This document shows positions 32,586 through 41,691 of a stretch of DNA of 64,000 nt, piece after piece (the first letter of the stretch is position 1; each line of letters opens with the position of its first letter). Made by a program: the position numbers and the translations under genes. The stretch is from the NCBI GenBank assembly GCA_944320485.1, contig CALUHQ010000069.1, forward strand, positions 1 through 64,000, read 5' to 3'. This DNA comes from Candidatus Methanomethylophilaceae archaeon. GTDB lineage: Archaea > Thermoplasmatota > Thermoplasmata > Methanomassiliicoccales > Methanomethylophilaceae. Below the pieces are notes generated by a model that was not told the origin of the DNA, searched no databases, and saw nothing but the letters and a program-made list of their open reading frames with translations.

Positions 32586-33319
32586 TGTTCAGCGCGGAGC
32601 TCAAGTCCGATACGCTGAAGGGAATTGTCAACATCATATCGACGCTCATAGACGAGGTCAAGTTCACAATCACGCCCGAGGGAATGACCCTCAAGGCCGT
32701 CGACGCGGCCCACGTCGCGATGATCGAGATGGAGATCGAGAAATGCGCCTTCGAGAGCTACAGCGCGGAGGACTGCGAGATCGGGCTCGACCTCGACAAG
32801 GTCAAAGGCGTCCTCAAGCTGGCGTCCGCCGGCGACATCATCAGGATGGAGCAGGACGACACCCACGGCAGGCTCGTCTTCAAGGTCGGCAACATCACCA
32901 GGCGCATGAACCTGGTGGACACAAGCACAATGAGCGACCCCAAGGTCCCCCAGCTCTCGCTCACCGCCAAGATCAGCCTGTCGGTGGATGAGCTTCAGAA
33001 GGGGATCCGCGCCGCGGACACGATCTCGGACCACATCACCCTCAGGGCGGGCACGGGCTACTTCGACCTGTCCTGCGAGGGAGACACCGATTCCGTCAGC
33101 CTCCGCCTGGAGGGCGACTCGGTCAAGGTGGACACCGACGCCGAGGTCTGCAGCATGTTCCCGCTCGACTACTTCTCCAACATCACGAAGGCGATCCCCG
33201 CCGGGACGCAGATAAGCGTGGAGCTCGACAACGACTACCCGGTCAAGCTCGTGTTCGCGCTGGCCGACGGGAACGCCAGGGTCAACTATCTGCTTGCCCC
33301 CAGGATCGAGAGCGAGTGA
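32585..33319 (+). CDS. pcn: DNA polymerase sliding clamp PCNA
   Basis: A 244-residue archaeal PCNA. The N-terminal F-S-A-E-L-K-S-D-T-L-K, G-M-T-L-K-A-V-D-A-A-H-V-A-M-I-E and the internal F-P-L-D-Y-F and C-terminal Y-L-L-A-P-R-I-E are family features. It forms a homotrimeric ring tethering polymerase, ligase and FEN1. It overlaps the TFS stop (TGATG) and is followed one base later by transketolase, so transcription factor, clamp and pentose genes share a transcript. Confidence 0.96.
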   Translation: MFSAELKSDTLKGIVNIISTLIDEVKFTITPEGMTLKAVDAAHVAMIEMEIEKCAFESYSAEDCEIGLDLDKVKGVLKLASAGDIIRMEQDDTHGRLVFKVGNITRRMNLVDTSTMSDPKVPQLSLTAKISLSVDELQKGIRAADTISDHITLRAGTGYFDLSCEGDTDSVSLRLEGDSVKVDTDAEVCSMFPLDYFSNITKAIPAGTQISVELDNDYPVKLVFALADGNARVNYLLAPRIESE

Positions 33320-33320
33320 C

Positions 33321-34151
33321 ATGAAGGACATAACCGTCGCCGAGCTCGAGGGGATAGCGAACAGGCTCAGGATCCACGTGGTCGAGATGACCACGGCGGC
33401 CGGATCGGGACACCCCGGGGGATCGCTCTCCGCGGCGGACCTGATGGCGGTCCTGTACTTCCGCAATCTCAGGCACGACCCCTCCAACCCGTCATGGGAG
33501 GACAGGGACAGGTTCGTCCTCTCGAAGGGCCATGTCGCCCCCGTCCTGTACGCGGCCCTCGCCGAGTCCGGGTACTTCCCGGTCGAGGACCTCCTCACAC
33601 TCAGGAAGATGGGGTCCAAGCTCCAGGGTCACCCGGTGCGCGGGAAGACGCCCGGGGTCGAGATGTCCACGGGGTCCCTGGGCCAGGGGCTCAGCATGTC
33701 CTGCGGCATAGCGCTCGCGGGCAAGATCGACGGCAGGGATTACCGCACGTACTGCCTGCTGGGCGACGGGGAGCTCCAGAGCGGCCAGAACTGGGAGGCG
33801 GCGATGTTCGCCAGCCAGAACGGCCTCAGCAACCTCATAGCCATAGTCGACAGGAACCGCCTGCAGATCACCGGGAACACCGAGGACGCGGTGGGGCTGG
33901 AGCCCCTACCGGAGAAGTGGAGGGCCTTCGGCTGGAACGTCATCGTCATCAACGGGCACAACATCAGGCAGATCATGGAGGCCCTGGACAAGGCCGCGGA
34001 GTCCAGGAGGAGGCCCACGGTCATCATCATGAACACGGTCAAGGGCAAAGGCGTCTCGTTCATGGAGAACAACGCCGGGTTCCACGGCAAGGCCTGCAAC
34101 AAGGAGGAGTTCGAGAAGGCCATGGCCGAACTCAAGGGGGCGTCCGAATGA
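33321..34151 (+). CDS. Transketolase, N-terminal subunit
   Basis: A 276-residue TPP-binding half of transketolase. H-P-G-G-S-L-S-A-A-D is at about 31-40, S-K-G-H-V-A-P at about 68-74, and the diphosphate/Mg motif G-D-G-E-L-Q-S-G-Q-N-W-E-A-A near 150. With the following gene it forms the complete enzyme, as is common in archaea. It transfers two-carbon units between sugar phosphates, supplying pentoses or erythrose 4-phosphate. It overlaps the C-terminal subunit gene by ATGA. Confidence 0.94.
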   Translation: MKDITVAELEGIANRLRIHVVEMTTAAGSGHPGGSLSAADLMAVLYFRNLRHDPSNPSWEDRDRFVLSKGHVAPVLYAALAESGYFPVEDLLTLRKMGSKLQGHPVRGKTPGVEMSTGSLGQGLSMSCGIALAGKIDGRDYRTYCLLGDGELQSGQNWEAAMFASQNGLSNLIAIVDRNRLQITGNTEDAVGLEPLPEKWRAFGWNVIVINGHNIRQIMEALDKAAESRRRPTVIIMNTVKGKGVSFMENNAGFHGKACNKEEFEKAMAELKGASE

Positions 34152-35089
34152 GTGAGAAGCTCGCACAGCGCAACTACTACGGCAAGGCACTCGCCGATCT
34201 CGCGGCCGAGAGGGACGACGTGGTCGTCCTCGACGCGGACCTGGCAGGGTCGACCAAGACATCCGATTTCAAGAAGGTCTGTCCCGAGAGGTTCGTGGAG
34301 GTGGGCATCGCCGAGCAGAACATGATCGGCATCGCCGCAGGCCTCGCGGCATCGGGGAAGGTTGCCTTCGCATCCACGTTCGGCGTGTTCGCCACCGGCA
34401 GGTGCTGGGAGCAGATCAGGCTCGCGGTGGCGTACCCCAGGCTCAACGTCAAGGTCGTCGCGACCCACTGCGGCATCAGCGTCGGGGAGGACGGTGCATC
34501 GCACCAGGCCCTGGAGGACATGGCCATCATGCGCGCACTCCCGAACATGACCGTGATCTCGCCCGCGGACGCCTACGAGGCATACTCCGCGACCAAGGCC
34601 ATAGCGGACTACGACGGCCCCGTCTACATGAGGATGGGCCGTGCGGAGTTCCCGACCACCACCCAGGAGGGGGCACCGTTCACAATCGGCAAGGCCACGG
34701 TGATGAGGGAGGGTTCCGACGTCACCCTGGTGGCCTGCGGACAGATGGTCTCGTTCTGCCTGGATGCGGCCGAGACCCTGGCGGCCGAGGGCGTCTCCGC
34801 CGAGGTCATCAACATGTCCACGATAAAGCCCCTGGACGCGGAGACGCTGCTGGCATCCGTGTCCAAGACCGGCTGCTGCGTCTCCGCCGAGGAGCACAGC
34901 ATAATCGGAGGGCTGGGATCCGCCGTCGCGGAGGTCCTCTGCGAGAACCGCCCCGCTCCGCTGGAGAGGGTGGGGACGAGGGACACCTTCGGGGAGTCCG
35001 GCAAACCAGACGAGCTCATGGAGAAGTACGGGCTCACGGCCGCGCACATAGTGGAGGCGGCCAGGAAATCCATTTCGAGGAGGAGCTGA
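34148..35089 (+). CDS. Transketolase, C-terminal subunit
   Basis: A 313-residue half carrying the pyrimidine-binding domain ([11 protein letters not shown] near 50, with the conserved Glu) and the C-terminal transketolase domain (T-L-V-A-C-G-Q-M ... [12 protein letters not shown]). Its start overlaps the N-subunit stop. DXP synthase is excluded by length and by the split organisation; archaea use the mevalonate route. Confidence 0.94.
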   Translation: MSEKLAQRNYYGKALADLAAERDDVVVLDADLAGSTKTSDFKKVCPERFVEVGIAEQNMIGIAAGLAASGKVAFASTFGVFATGRCWEQIRLAVAYPRLNVKVVATHCGISVGEDGASHQALEDMAIMRALPNMTVISPADAYEAYSATKAIADYDGPVYMRMGRAEFPTTTQEGAPFTIGKATVMREGSDVTLVACGQMVSFCLDAAETLAAEGVSAEVINMSTIKPLDAETLLASVSKTGCCVSAEEHSIIGGLGSAVAEVLCENRPAPLERVGTRDTFGESGKPDELMEKYGLTAAHIVEAARKSISRRS

Positions 35090-35090
35090 C

Positions 35091-35738
35091 ATGAAGATTT
35101 TCATAGACACTGCGAACCTGGACATGATCAAGGACATCAACAGCTGGGGCATCCTCGACGGGGTCACCACCAACCCCAGCCTCATCGCCAAGGAGGGCGT
35201 GGACGTCAGGACCCGCGTGAGGGAGATCGCCGAGGTCGTCGACGGGCCCATCTCCGCCGAGGCCATGTCCATGACCTGCGACGAGATGGTGAAGGAGGGC
35301 CGCGAGCTCGCCGCCATCCACCCCAACATCAACGTCAAGCTGCCCATGTGCATCGAGACACTGAAGGCGACGAAGATCCTGTCCTCCGAGGGCATCAGGG
35401 TCAACGTCACGCTGATCTTCTCCCCGCTCCAGGCCCTTCTGGCCGCCAAGGCGGGAGCCGCGTTCGTGTCGCCCTTCATCGGCCGTCTCGACGACATCGG
35501 CGAGCACGGGATCGACCTGGTCTCCCAGATCAGGACGATCTTCGACAACTACGGCTTCGACACGGAGATCATCGCCGCATCCATCCGCGGCCCCGTCCAC
35601 GTCCTGGACGCCGCCATGGTCGGTGCGGACATCGCCACGATCCCCTACGACACCCTCAAGCTGATGGTCAAGCACCCCAAGACCGACGAGGGCATCGCCA
35701 AGTTCATCGCGGACTACGAGAAGTCCAAGAAGAGCTGA
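35091..35738 (+). CDS. Transaldolase / fructose-6-phosphate aldolase, TalC type
   Basis: A 215-residue small transaldolase. It has [23 protein letters not shown], and the Schiff-base Lys in N-I-N-V-K-L-P-M-C. The family stretch [12 protein letters not shown] and [12 protein letters not shown] is also present. It follows transketolase by one base, giving a non-oxidative pentose module of three genes. Transaldolase and F6P aldolase activities cannot be separated from sequence alone. Confidence 0.93.
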   Translation: MKIFIDTANLDMIKDINSWGILDGVTTNPSLIAKEGVDVRTRVREIAEVVDGPISAEAMSMTCDEMVKEGRELAAIHPNINVKLPMCIETLKATKILSSEGIRVNVTLIFSPLQALLAAKAGAAFVSPFIGRLDDIGEHGIDLVSQIRTIFDNYGFDTEIIAASIRGPVHVLDAAMVGADIATIPYDTLKLMVKHPKTDEGIAKFIADYEKSKKS

Positions 35739-35742
35739 GGAG

Positions 35743-36882
35743 ATGCGCGACGTCGTGGTGGTCGGCGGGGGTCCCGCCGGCAGCCGTGCGGCCGCGCTGC
35801 TGGCCAGGGGCCATGACGTGCTGGTGCTCGAGGAGCACGGCGAGTCCGGCGTCCCGGTCCAATGTGCCGGCCTGGTCACCGACGATGTCGTCAAACTGTC
35901 CGGGGTGGACCCGGACATCATAACCACCCTTTTCGGGGCGGAGGTCGTCTTCCCGGACGGCTCCGCCCTCACAGTGCGTTCCAAGGTCCCGAAGGCCAGG
36001 ACGATAGACCGCCGGCAGATGGACTCCCGTATGGCCGATGCCGCGATGGCGGCCGGTGCCGAGTACAGCTACCGCGAGAGGTACGTGTCCCACAGCACCC
36101 AAGGTGGCGTCCGGGTCCGCACCGACATAGGGGAGCACGGGTGCAGGCTCCTGGTGGGGGCGGACGGACACACATCGGCTGTCTCCAGGTCCCTGGGCAA
36201 CACCCCTCGGGAATACATCAGGGGGATGCAGGCGGACGTCGCCATGAGGATGGAGGACCAGGAGCTGTTCAGGGTCCGTCTGGGCTCGGAGAACGCCCCG
36301 GGGTTCTTCACATGGGAGATACCCTGCGGGGACTACACTCGTGTCGGTCTCTGCACATCGTGGTCCGCAGGGCCGCCCGTCGACCATCTCAGGAGGCTTC
36401 TCAGGAGGATAGGGGCCGAGGACAGGGTCATCGCGATGCACAGCGGCAAGATCCCGCTGGGAGGGATAGGGAGGACGGTCTCCGACCGCTGCATGCTGGT
36501 GGGCGACGCCGCCTGCCAGGTGAAGCCAGTCTCCGGCGGAGGCCTCTATCCGGGTCTCACCGCCGCGGGCATACTGGCCGATGTGGTGGATGCCGCGCTC
36601 CGCGAGGACGATTTGTCCGAACGCAGGCTGTCGAGGTATGCCAAGGGGTGCGACCACGCCTTCGGGAAGGAGCTGTCCAGGGGGTACATGCTGAGGAGGA
36701 TGCTCCTCCGCATGGACGACGGTGACCTGGACGCCGCAGGGGCGTACGCATCCAGGGAGGACGTGAGGTCGATCCTCGACGGGATAGAGATCGACCGTCC
36801 CTCCGACGTCATCGGGTCGCTGGTGCGCCATCCGCGTGCCGCCCTGGCGGCCCTGCCGATACTCATGAGGTGCATATTCTGA
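35743..36882 (+). CDS. Geranylgeranyl reductase family FAD-dependent oxidoreductase
   Basis: A 379-residue flavoprotein. The N-terminal dinucleotide fold is V-V-V-V-G-G-G-P-A-G-S-R-A-A; V-P-V-Q-C-A-G-L follows with the conserved Cys. The second FAD motif is M-L-V-G-D-A-A-C-Q-V-K-P-V-S-G-G-G-L-Y near 250-270. Archaeal homologues saturate the isoprenoid chains of membrane ether lipids. It lies between the pentose genes and taw2 and overlaps taw2 by 13 bases. Confidence 0.9.
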   Translation: MRDVVVVGGGPAGSRAAALLARGHDVLVLEEHGESGVPVQCAGLVTDDVVKLSGVDPDIITTLFGAEVVFPDGSALTVRSKVPKARTIDRRQMDSRMADAAMAAGAEYSYRERYVSHSTQGGVRVRTDIGEHGCRLLVGADGHTSAVSRSLGNTPREYIRGMQADVAMRMEDQELFRVRLGSENAPGFFTWEIPCGDYTRVGLCTSWSAGPPVDHLRRLLRRIGAEDRVIAMHSGKIPLGGIGRTVSDRCMLVGDAACQVKPVSGGGLYPGLTAAGILADVVDAALREDDLSERRLSRYAKGCDHAFGKELSRGYMLRRMLLRMDDGDLDAAGAYASREDVRSILDGIEIDRPSDVIGSLVRHPRAALAALPILMRCIF

Positions 36883-37898
36883 AGAGAGTGACATTCGCCA
36901 GGGTCCCGGCGGACGATGCCGGGCCGAGGATAAGGGAGCTCATGGACCGCGGGTTCGTGGACCTGCATGCCAAGATATCCAAGGACGGTGGCTATCGCTA
37001 CATCCCGATCCTCCCGGAGCATGTGGACGAGGTCGCATCCGAGGGGTACGAGATGACCGAGGGCGACGCGCACACGCTGGACCGCAGGAGCCCACAGGAG
37101 AGGATACGCGAGGCCCTTTCGGGATACCCGGACCTGGTCGGCATCCTCCCTGACCGCTGGGAGTTCGTCGGGGACATAGTCATCCTCAAGATGGACCCGA
37201 GGTGCCGCCCGCACGGGAGGCTCATCGGGGAGGTCTACGCGGACGTCCTGGGAGCGAAGACCGTGTGCGCCGACGTGCGCGGTGTGTCGGGGGAGTTCAG
37301 GCAGCCCAGCATGGAGGTCCTCTACGGCACGGACACGGAATCGGTCCGTCTCGAGAACGGCATACGTTACGGCTTCGACGTCACCAAGGTCATGTACGCG
37401 TCCGGGAACACGGACGAGCGCATGAGGATGAGGCGTCTGGACTGCACCGGCGAGACGGTGGTGGACATGTTCGCCGGCATAGGTTACTTCACCCTTCCCC
37501 TGGCCAAGTACTCCGGGGCCAGGAGGGTCTTCGCCTGTGAGAAGAACCCCGAGTCGTACGGCTTCCTGGTGCGCAACGTGAGGGACAACGGCGTATCGGA
37601 TGTGGTCATACCCATCCTGGCGGACAACAGGGACCTGCTCGGCCGCGGGTTCGCCGACCGCATACTGATGGGGTACGTCCAGACAACCTCCGAGTTCCTT
37701 CCTGCCGCCCTGAGGATGATCAAGCACGGCGGGGTGATCCACTATCACGACACCTTCTACGTCCACGAGTACCGCGAGAGGATCGAATCGATATTCTCGG
37801 AGCACTGCGGGGATGGATACGAGATGATGGACATCCGCGAGGTCAAGTCGTTCGCGCCCTCCGTCTCGCACTACGTGGCGGATGTCAGGATCCTGTGA
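36870..37898 (+). CDS. taw2: Wyosine aminocarboxypropyl transferase Taw2
   Basis: A 342-residue Trm5-like SAM enzyme starting at GTG inside the previous gene. The SAM motif D-M-F-A-G-I-G-Y-F-T-L-P is present. In place of Trm5's Asn-Leu-Pro catalytic motif it has M-G-Y-V-Q-T-T and I-H-Y-H-D-T, which marks Taw2. Taw2 transfers the 3-amino-3-carboxypropyl group of SAM to 4-demethylwyosine at position 37 of tRNA-Phe. Last gene of the TFS-PCNA operon; a strong hairpin follows. Confidence 0.86.
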   Translation: MHILKRVTFARVPADDAGPRIRELMDRGFVDLHAKISKDGGYRYIPILPEHVDEVASEGYEMTEGDAHTLDRRSPQERIREALSGYPDLVGILPDRWEFVGDIVILKMDPRCRPHGRLIGEVYADVLGAKTVCADVRGVSGEFRQPSMEVLYGTDTESVRLENGIRYGFDVTKVMYASGNTDERMRMRRLDCTGETVVDMFAGIGYFTLPLAKYSGARRVFACEKNPESYGFLVRNVRDNGVSDVVIPILADNRDLLGRGFADRILMGYVQTTSEFLPAALRMIKHGGVIHYHDTFYVHEYRERIESIFSEHCGDGYEMMDIREVKSFAPSVSHYVADVRIL

Positions 37899-37930
37899 GC
37901 CGTCGGCCTCAGAAAGTGATAAGAAAATGT

Positions 37931-37955
37931 CCCGACGGCAAAGGACGCCGTCGGG
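37931..37955. terminator. Strong hairpin between convergent genes
   Basis: CCCGACGGC / GCCGTCGGG, a 9-bp perfect stem with a 7-base loop, between the taw2 stop and the convergent Cys-protein stop. Confidence 0.6.
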
Positions 37956-37961
37956 GGATGT

Positions 37962-39464
37962 TCAGACCCTCTCGTTGGCGGAGCACGCGGTGAGGAGGGT
38001 GTTCATGGCGTCGCGGTACTTCTCGCCCTGGGCCTCGACCACGTTCCTGACGAACGGCATCAGGTACTTGGAGAAGTCCAGCTCGTCCGCGGACAGCTTG
38101 ATCGGCACCTCGATGCCCGAATCCAGTGCGAATGCGGCGGCCAGCACTCTGGATTTGCTGTCCTTCAGAGGGGTCTTGGAGATCGTCTCCGCGACCATGT
38201 TGCCTCCGCCCACCTTCGACGCCTTCGCCATCTTGTCGGCGATGGCCGTCATCGGTCCGGGCTTCTTGAACTCCGGCAGGGATGCCACAACGTCCGCGGA
38301 CAGGTAGACGTTGCGGGCGTTGGCGAGTGCGATGGCGGGCTGCGTCTTGGAGAGGTCCCCGAGCTTGGAGACCGTGGCCGCATCGGTGTGCGCGATCACA
38401 AGGTCCCTCCAGTCGGCCTCCCAGAGGAGGTTGTACGCCTCGGACACCTTGTTGGTCTTGAGGATCATCGCCCTGCTGTTGTCGGCGAGGAACCTGCTGA
38501 GGGTCGCCTTCAGGTCATCCTCTCCGGAGAGGTCCGCGATGAACTCGTCCAGGGACGAACCGTAGTTCTTCGAGCCGATGATGTACGTGGACTTCTCGGC
38601 CCCCTTGAGGTCTCCGATCTTGGACCTCTTGACCGAGCTCAGGAGCCCGGCGTCAGTGACCTTCCCGAGCATGTACTCCTTCAGCCTGTCGCCTGTGACC
38701 CGCTCCACATCGGACTCCCCAGCGGAGTGGTACTTGTGCCTGACGGACACGGTGATGTCGTCCAGCGGATCGACCGCCGCCAGCCTGGAGACGATGTACA
38801 TGAGCGTGGACACGTCCTTGGCGCAGTCGTCGCAGATGCGTATCGTCTCGCCCAGGGATCCCACCGAGATCTCGAGGACGGCGGACGTCTCGTGGCCGCA
38901 CTCCAGTCCGTCGTCGGGGAACTCGTAGGGGGTCTCCCAGAATGTGTCGTAGAGGTAGTCCTCGGGCATGTTCGGCTTGTCCGAGCACACGAGGTCCTCG
39001 CCGAACGAGTACAGGTGGAGCTTGTTCTTCTTGATGACCGGCCCGTACAGGAGCATCCTCTTGCGGGGGTCGTCATAGTACTGGCATCCGATCAGGAATG
39101 GTGCGCCGACCGTTCCGCGGACCGCGTACGAGACCTTCTCGCCCCCGAGCATCCCGCTTGCCAGCATGGGGATGGATCCCTCGGCGGCCAGGGATATGGT
39201 CCCCGCATACGCCCTGTAGATCTCGTCGCCTCCCAGCTTGGAGGCCTCCTTCACCAGGGCATCCTTGTTGTTGCGGATCTTCTGCAGGGAGTCGATGTTC
39301 TTGAACGTCTTGTCGAAGACGCACTTCCTGCAGTTCCCAGCGCACTGTGGCCTTATGATCCCCGGATTGTCCGCGAGTGTCCTAGCGCGCTCCAGTAGAT
39401 CGTCCTCCAGCCTCTTGGAGGAATGCTTCACACCTCTCATTCTGAGACGTCTCTTGCCGGCCAT
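37962..39464 (-). CDS. Unrecognised 500-residue Cys-containing protein
   Basis: The product starts MAGKRRLRMRGVKHSSKRL. An N-terminal Cys cluster, C-A-G-N-C-R-K-C (about residues 41-48), and a C-G-H-E ... C-D-D-C set near 190-215 suggest two metal sites. The middle has Gly-rich beta-like stretches (G-P-V-I-K-K-N-K-L-H-L-Y-S-F-G-E) and the C-terminal half is helical. No transmembrane segment is seen. The upstream Arg/Lys-rich start could bind nucleic acid. I know no named family, and the conserved look suggests a lineage-specific protein. It is transcribed alone, with hairpins on its 3' side. Confidence 0.7.
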   Translation of the reverse strand: MAGKRRLRMRGVKHSSKRLEDDLLERARTLADNPGIIRPQCAGNCRKCVFDKTFKNIDSLQKIRNNKDALVKEASKLGGDEIYRAYAGTISLAAEGSIPMLASGMLGGEKVSYAVRGTVGAPFLIGCQYYDDPRKRMLLYGPVIKKNKLHLYSFGEDLVCSDKPNMPEDYLYDTFWETPYEFPDDGLECGHETSAVLEISVGSLGETIRICDDCAKDVSTLMYIVSRLAAVDPLDDITVSVRHKYHSAGESDVERVTGDRLKEYMLGKVTDAGLLSSVKRSKIGDLKGAEKSTYIIGSKNYGSSLDEFIADLSGEDDLKATLSRFLADNSRAMILKTNKVSEAYNLLWEADWRDLVIAHTDAATVSKLGDLSKTQPAIALANARNVYLSADVVASLPEFKKPGPMTAIADKMAKASKVGGGNMVAETISKTPLKDSKSRVLAAAFALDSGIEVPIKLSADELDFSKYLMPFVRNVVEAQGEKYRDAMNTLLTACSANERV

Positions 39465-39548
39465 GGTGCGGAGAATGGGCTGTTCGTAGATGAACCTTGG
39501 GCATGGAACCACGTTGTCGTCGAGAGCCCCCGGGACGACCGTCCCTCT

Positions 39549-40067
39549 TCAATGGTAGAGGCTCATGCTGTCGTCGGGACCCTCGAAGCGGCGGAGGTCA
39601 CCGTCGTTCTCGTCCACCTCCCTGAGCATGGAGTATATTATGAACTGGAGGTGGTCCTTGGACGGCCTGTCGTCGAATATGTACGAGTGGTCGAACGTGA
39701 TCATCCCGTTGTCGGGGTACAGGACGAAGTGACCGTAGACGCAGTCGGCGTTGAGACGGTTGATCTCGCGCAGGACCTCGTCCTGCCTCTCCGGAGGGAC
39801 CGTGACCGCCAGGACCGCGGACAGCAGGATGCATCCCTCTATGACGGCGGCCTGGAACCCTATCTCCAGGTCGTCCCCCTGGACGGTGAACAGTATGTGC
39901 CTGTTCTCCTCGTCCGCCTCGCAGTCCACGCCAAGTTCGGCCATGGCGTTCCTCAGTGTGTTGAACACCTTCTCGTCGCTGCTCCTTCCCAGTCCCTCGA
40001 ACATGAATGTCGGCCTCCTGCCTTGTGACGGATACAGTATCCATTCCTGTCGCATAACTGTGCGCAT
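39549..40067 (-). CDS. YbjN-domain protein
   Basis: 172 residues from the ATG at 40067; the ATG at 40004 (MFEGLGRSSDEK) is a plausible shorter start. The body has the alternating beta/alpha pattern of YbjN (type III secretion chaperone-like fold): F-T-V-Q-G-D-D-L-E-I-G-F, then V-T-V-P-P-E-R-Q-D-E-V-L-R-E-I-N-R-L-N, then F-V-L-Y-P-D-N-G-M-I-T-F-D-H. The role in archaea is unknown. It is divergent from the HD-domain gene across a short shared promoter. Confidence 0.75.
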   Translation of the reverse strand: MRTVMRQEWILYPSQGRRPTFMFEGLGRSSDEKVFNTLRNAMAELGVDCEADEENRHILFTVQGDDLEIGFQAAVIEGCILLSAVLAVTVPPERQDEVLREINRLNADCVYGHFVLYPDNGMITFDHSYIFDDRPSKDHLQFIIYSMLREVDENDGDLRRFEGPDDSMSLYH

Positions 40068-40081
40068 GCCTCGTCCCCCGA

Positions 40082-40116
40082 TGATGCACAAATACGCATC
40101 CCCCGTTCCATGTGTG
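40082..40116. promoter_or_regulatory. Shared divergent promoter, YbjN and HD genes
   Basis: CACAAATACGC (about 40087-40097) reads as a TATA box on either strand and lies about 25-30 bases from both start codons (40067 minus, 40117 plus). This fits two leaderless transcripts leaving one core. Confidence 0.5.
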
Positions 40117-40551
40117 ATGATCTACACTCCGATGACCAGGAAGGCGGCCGCGGTCGCATACGACGCGCATCACGGGCACATCGACGACGGAGGTCTCCCG
40201 TACATCATGCACCCCCTGCATCTGGCGGAGGGGATGGACGACGAGCTGTCGACCTGCGTGGCGCTCCTCCACGACGTGGTCGAGCACACCGATGTCACGT
40301 TCGACGACCTGGAGGGGGAGTTCCCGCCGGAGGTGATCCGCGCACTCCGCCTGCTTACCCACGACGAGAGGACGGACTACATGGACTACGTCCGCGGCAT
40401 CAAGGGGGACCCGCTGGCCGTGAAGGTCAAGCTCGCCGACCTGGACCACAACTCGGACAGGACCAGGTTCGAGGGCACCGTCCCGGACGATGTCGTAGAC
40501 TCCTGGATCGAGAGGTACGATGCCGCAAGAAGGATACTGAAGGAAGAGTGA
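40117..40551 (+). CDS. HD-domain (p)ppGpp-hydrolase-like protein (MESH1/SpoT-like)
   Basis: A 144-residue compact HD-superfamily protein. Metal ligands are visible: H-P-L-H-L-A near 33-38, H-D-V-V-E-H near 53-58 and K-L-A-D-L-D-H-N-S near 105-113. This set is typical of SpoT/MESH1 hydrolases, which cleave ppGpp or related 3'-diphosphates. Archaea rarely make ppGpp, so another substrate (for example NADPH or a nucleotide) is possible. Confidence 0.82.
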   Translation: MIYTPMTRKAAAVAYDAHHGHIDDGGLPYIMHPLHLAEGMDDELSTCVALLHDVVEHTDVTFDDLEGEFPPEVIRALRLLTHDERTDYMDYVRGIKGDPLAVKVKLADLDHNSDRTRFEGTVPDDVVDSWIERYDAARRILKEE

Positions 40552-40580
40552 TCCCCGGCCTGCTGACCGGGTAAGGACTT

Positions 40581-41687
40581 TCAGTACAGCTGCTCGGAGC
40601 AGTACGGGCAGTACTTCGGCGTCTTGGGGAGGCCGGAGATGTCCTGTCCGCAGTACGGGCAGTTGTTGAACCTCGGGGCCGAGGCGGGGGCCTGCGGCGC
40701 GGGAGGCGTCTGGGGCTGCGCAGGTGCGGGTGCCGCCTGGCCCTGCTGCATCTGCATCTGGGGCGAGGGCTTGCCGCATCCGTTGCAGAACCTGTAGGGG
40801 TACGGGTTCGGCGCCCCGCAGTAGGGGCACATGGTCTGGGGCGCCTGCTGGGCACCGGCCTGGACCCCCTGCAGGGGCTGCTGCTGGAGCTGCTGGTACA
40901 TCTGGGGGAACAGGAGCATGCCCGCGCCCATGGCGGCCCCTCCGTCGGAGTTGCCGATGGCGTCGGCCATGCTCTCCATGACCTCGTACCTCCTGAAGGC
41001 CTCTCCGTTGGCGGAGCTGAACTGCAGGTACTCGAAGACCTTCTGCTGGTCCTCGTCGGTGGTCCTGACCTCGGCGATCTTCAGGGATAGGAGCTCTATG
41101 CCCCTCTGCTGGAAGTACTGCTCCACCAGGACCTTCGTGGTGGTGGACGCCTTCTCCAGGTTGTTGAGGACGTCCATGTAGTACTGCTTGGTCAGCTGCT
41201 GGGTGACCTGCTCGTTGATGAACCCCTTCATGAAGGCGTTCACGTCGCCGGTGGTGTAGTTCTGCAGGCCCCCCAGGACCTGAGTGTAGAACACCGGGAC
41301 GTCGGAGACCCTGAACTGGAAGTCCCCGTTGGCCATCAGCGTGATCGGCACCTCGTATCCAGGCGCGGCCTTGATCATCCCGCGGATGCCCCACTTCCCG
41401 TTGAACATCTTCAGGGAGACGAAGATGATCTGCACCTTGAACGGGGTCTCCTTGTACCCCAGCGCCAGGTTGTACAGCTTGGTCAGCCAGGGGATGTTGC
41501 TGGACGTGATCAGGTGCCTGCCGGGCTCCAGCACCCCGGTCAGCTGCCCGTCCCTGGCGAATATCGCCACGGCGTGCTCCGGGACGGTGACGGATGTGAG
41601 CGTCCTCAGGTCCGTGTGCTCGCACGCGTAGATGATGTCGTCGGCCCCCTGGCTCTCCCAGGTCACGACGTTCGTTTTCTCTGCCAT
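40581..41687 (-). CDS. SPFH/band-7 domain protein with C-terminal zinc ribbons
   Basis: A 368-residue protein. The SPFH-type domain (about 10-245) is of the virion-core-protein/YdjI kind, without an N-terminal transmembrane helix: V-P-E-H-A-V-A-I-F-A-R-D-G-Q, then G-Y-E-V-P-I-T-L-M-A-N-G-D-F-Q-F-R-V. A Gln-rich stretch follows, then two zinc ribbons at about 290-312 (C-P-Y-C-G ... C-N-G-C-G) and 342-366 (C-P-Y-C-G ... C-P-Y-C-S), with a Pro/Ala linker between. SPFH proteins oligomerise as membrane-associated scaffolds. It is the last gene of a five-gene operon whose first two members also carry Cys pairs. Confidence 0.88.
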   Translation of the reverse strand: MAEKTNVVTWESQGADDIIYACEHTDLRTLTSVTVPEHAVAIFARDGQLTGVLEPGRHLITSSNIPWLTKLYNLALGYKETPFKVQIIFVSLKMFNGKWGIRGMIKAAPGYEVPITLMANGDFQFRVSDVPVFYTQVLGGLQNYTTGDVNAFMKGFINEQVTQQLTKQYYMDVLNNLEKASTTTKVLVEQYFQQRGIELLSLKIAEVRTTDEDQQKVFEYLQFSSANGEAFRRYEVMESMADAIGNSDGGAAMGAGMLLFPQMYQQLQQQPLQGVQAGAQQAPQTMCPYCGAPNPYPYRFCNGCGKPSPQMQMQQGQAAPAPAQPQTPPAPQAPASAPRFNNCPYCGQDISGLPKTPKYCPYCSEQLY

Positions 41688-41691
41688 TCAA

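Noticed and set aside
36546-37871. 441-residue minus-strand frame opposite taw2 and the reductase gene
   Set aside because: Antisense shadow without motifs; the plus-strand genes are complete and overlapping.
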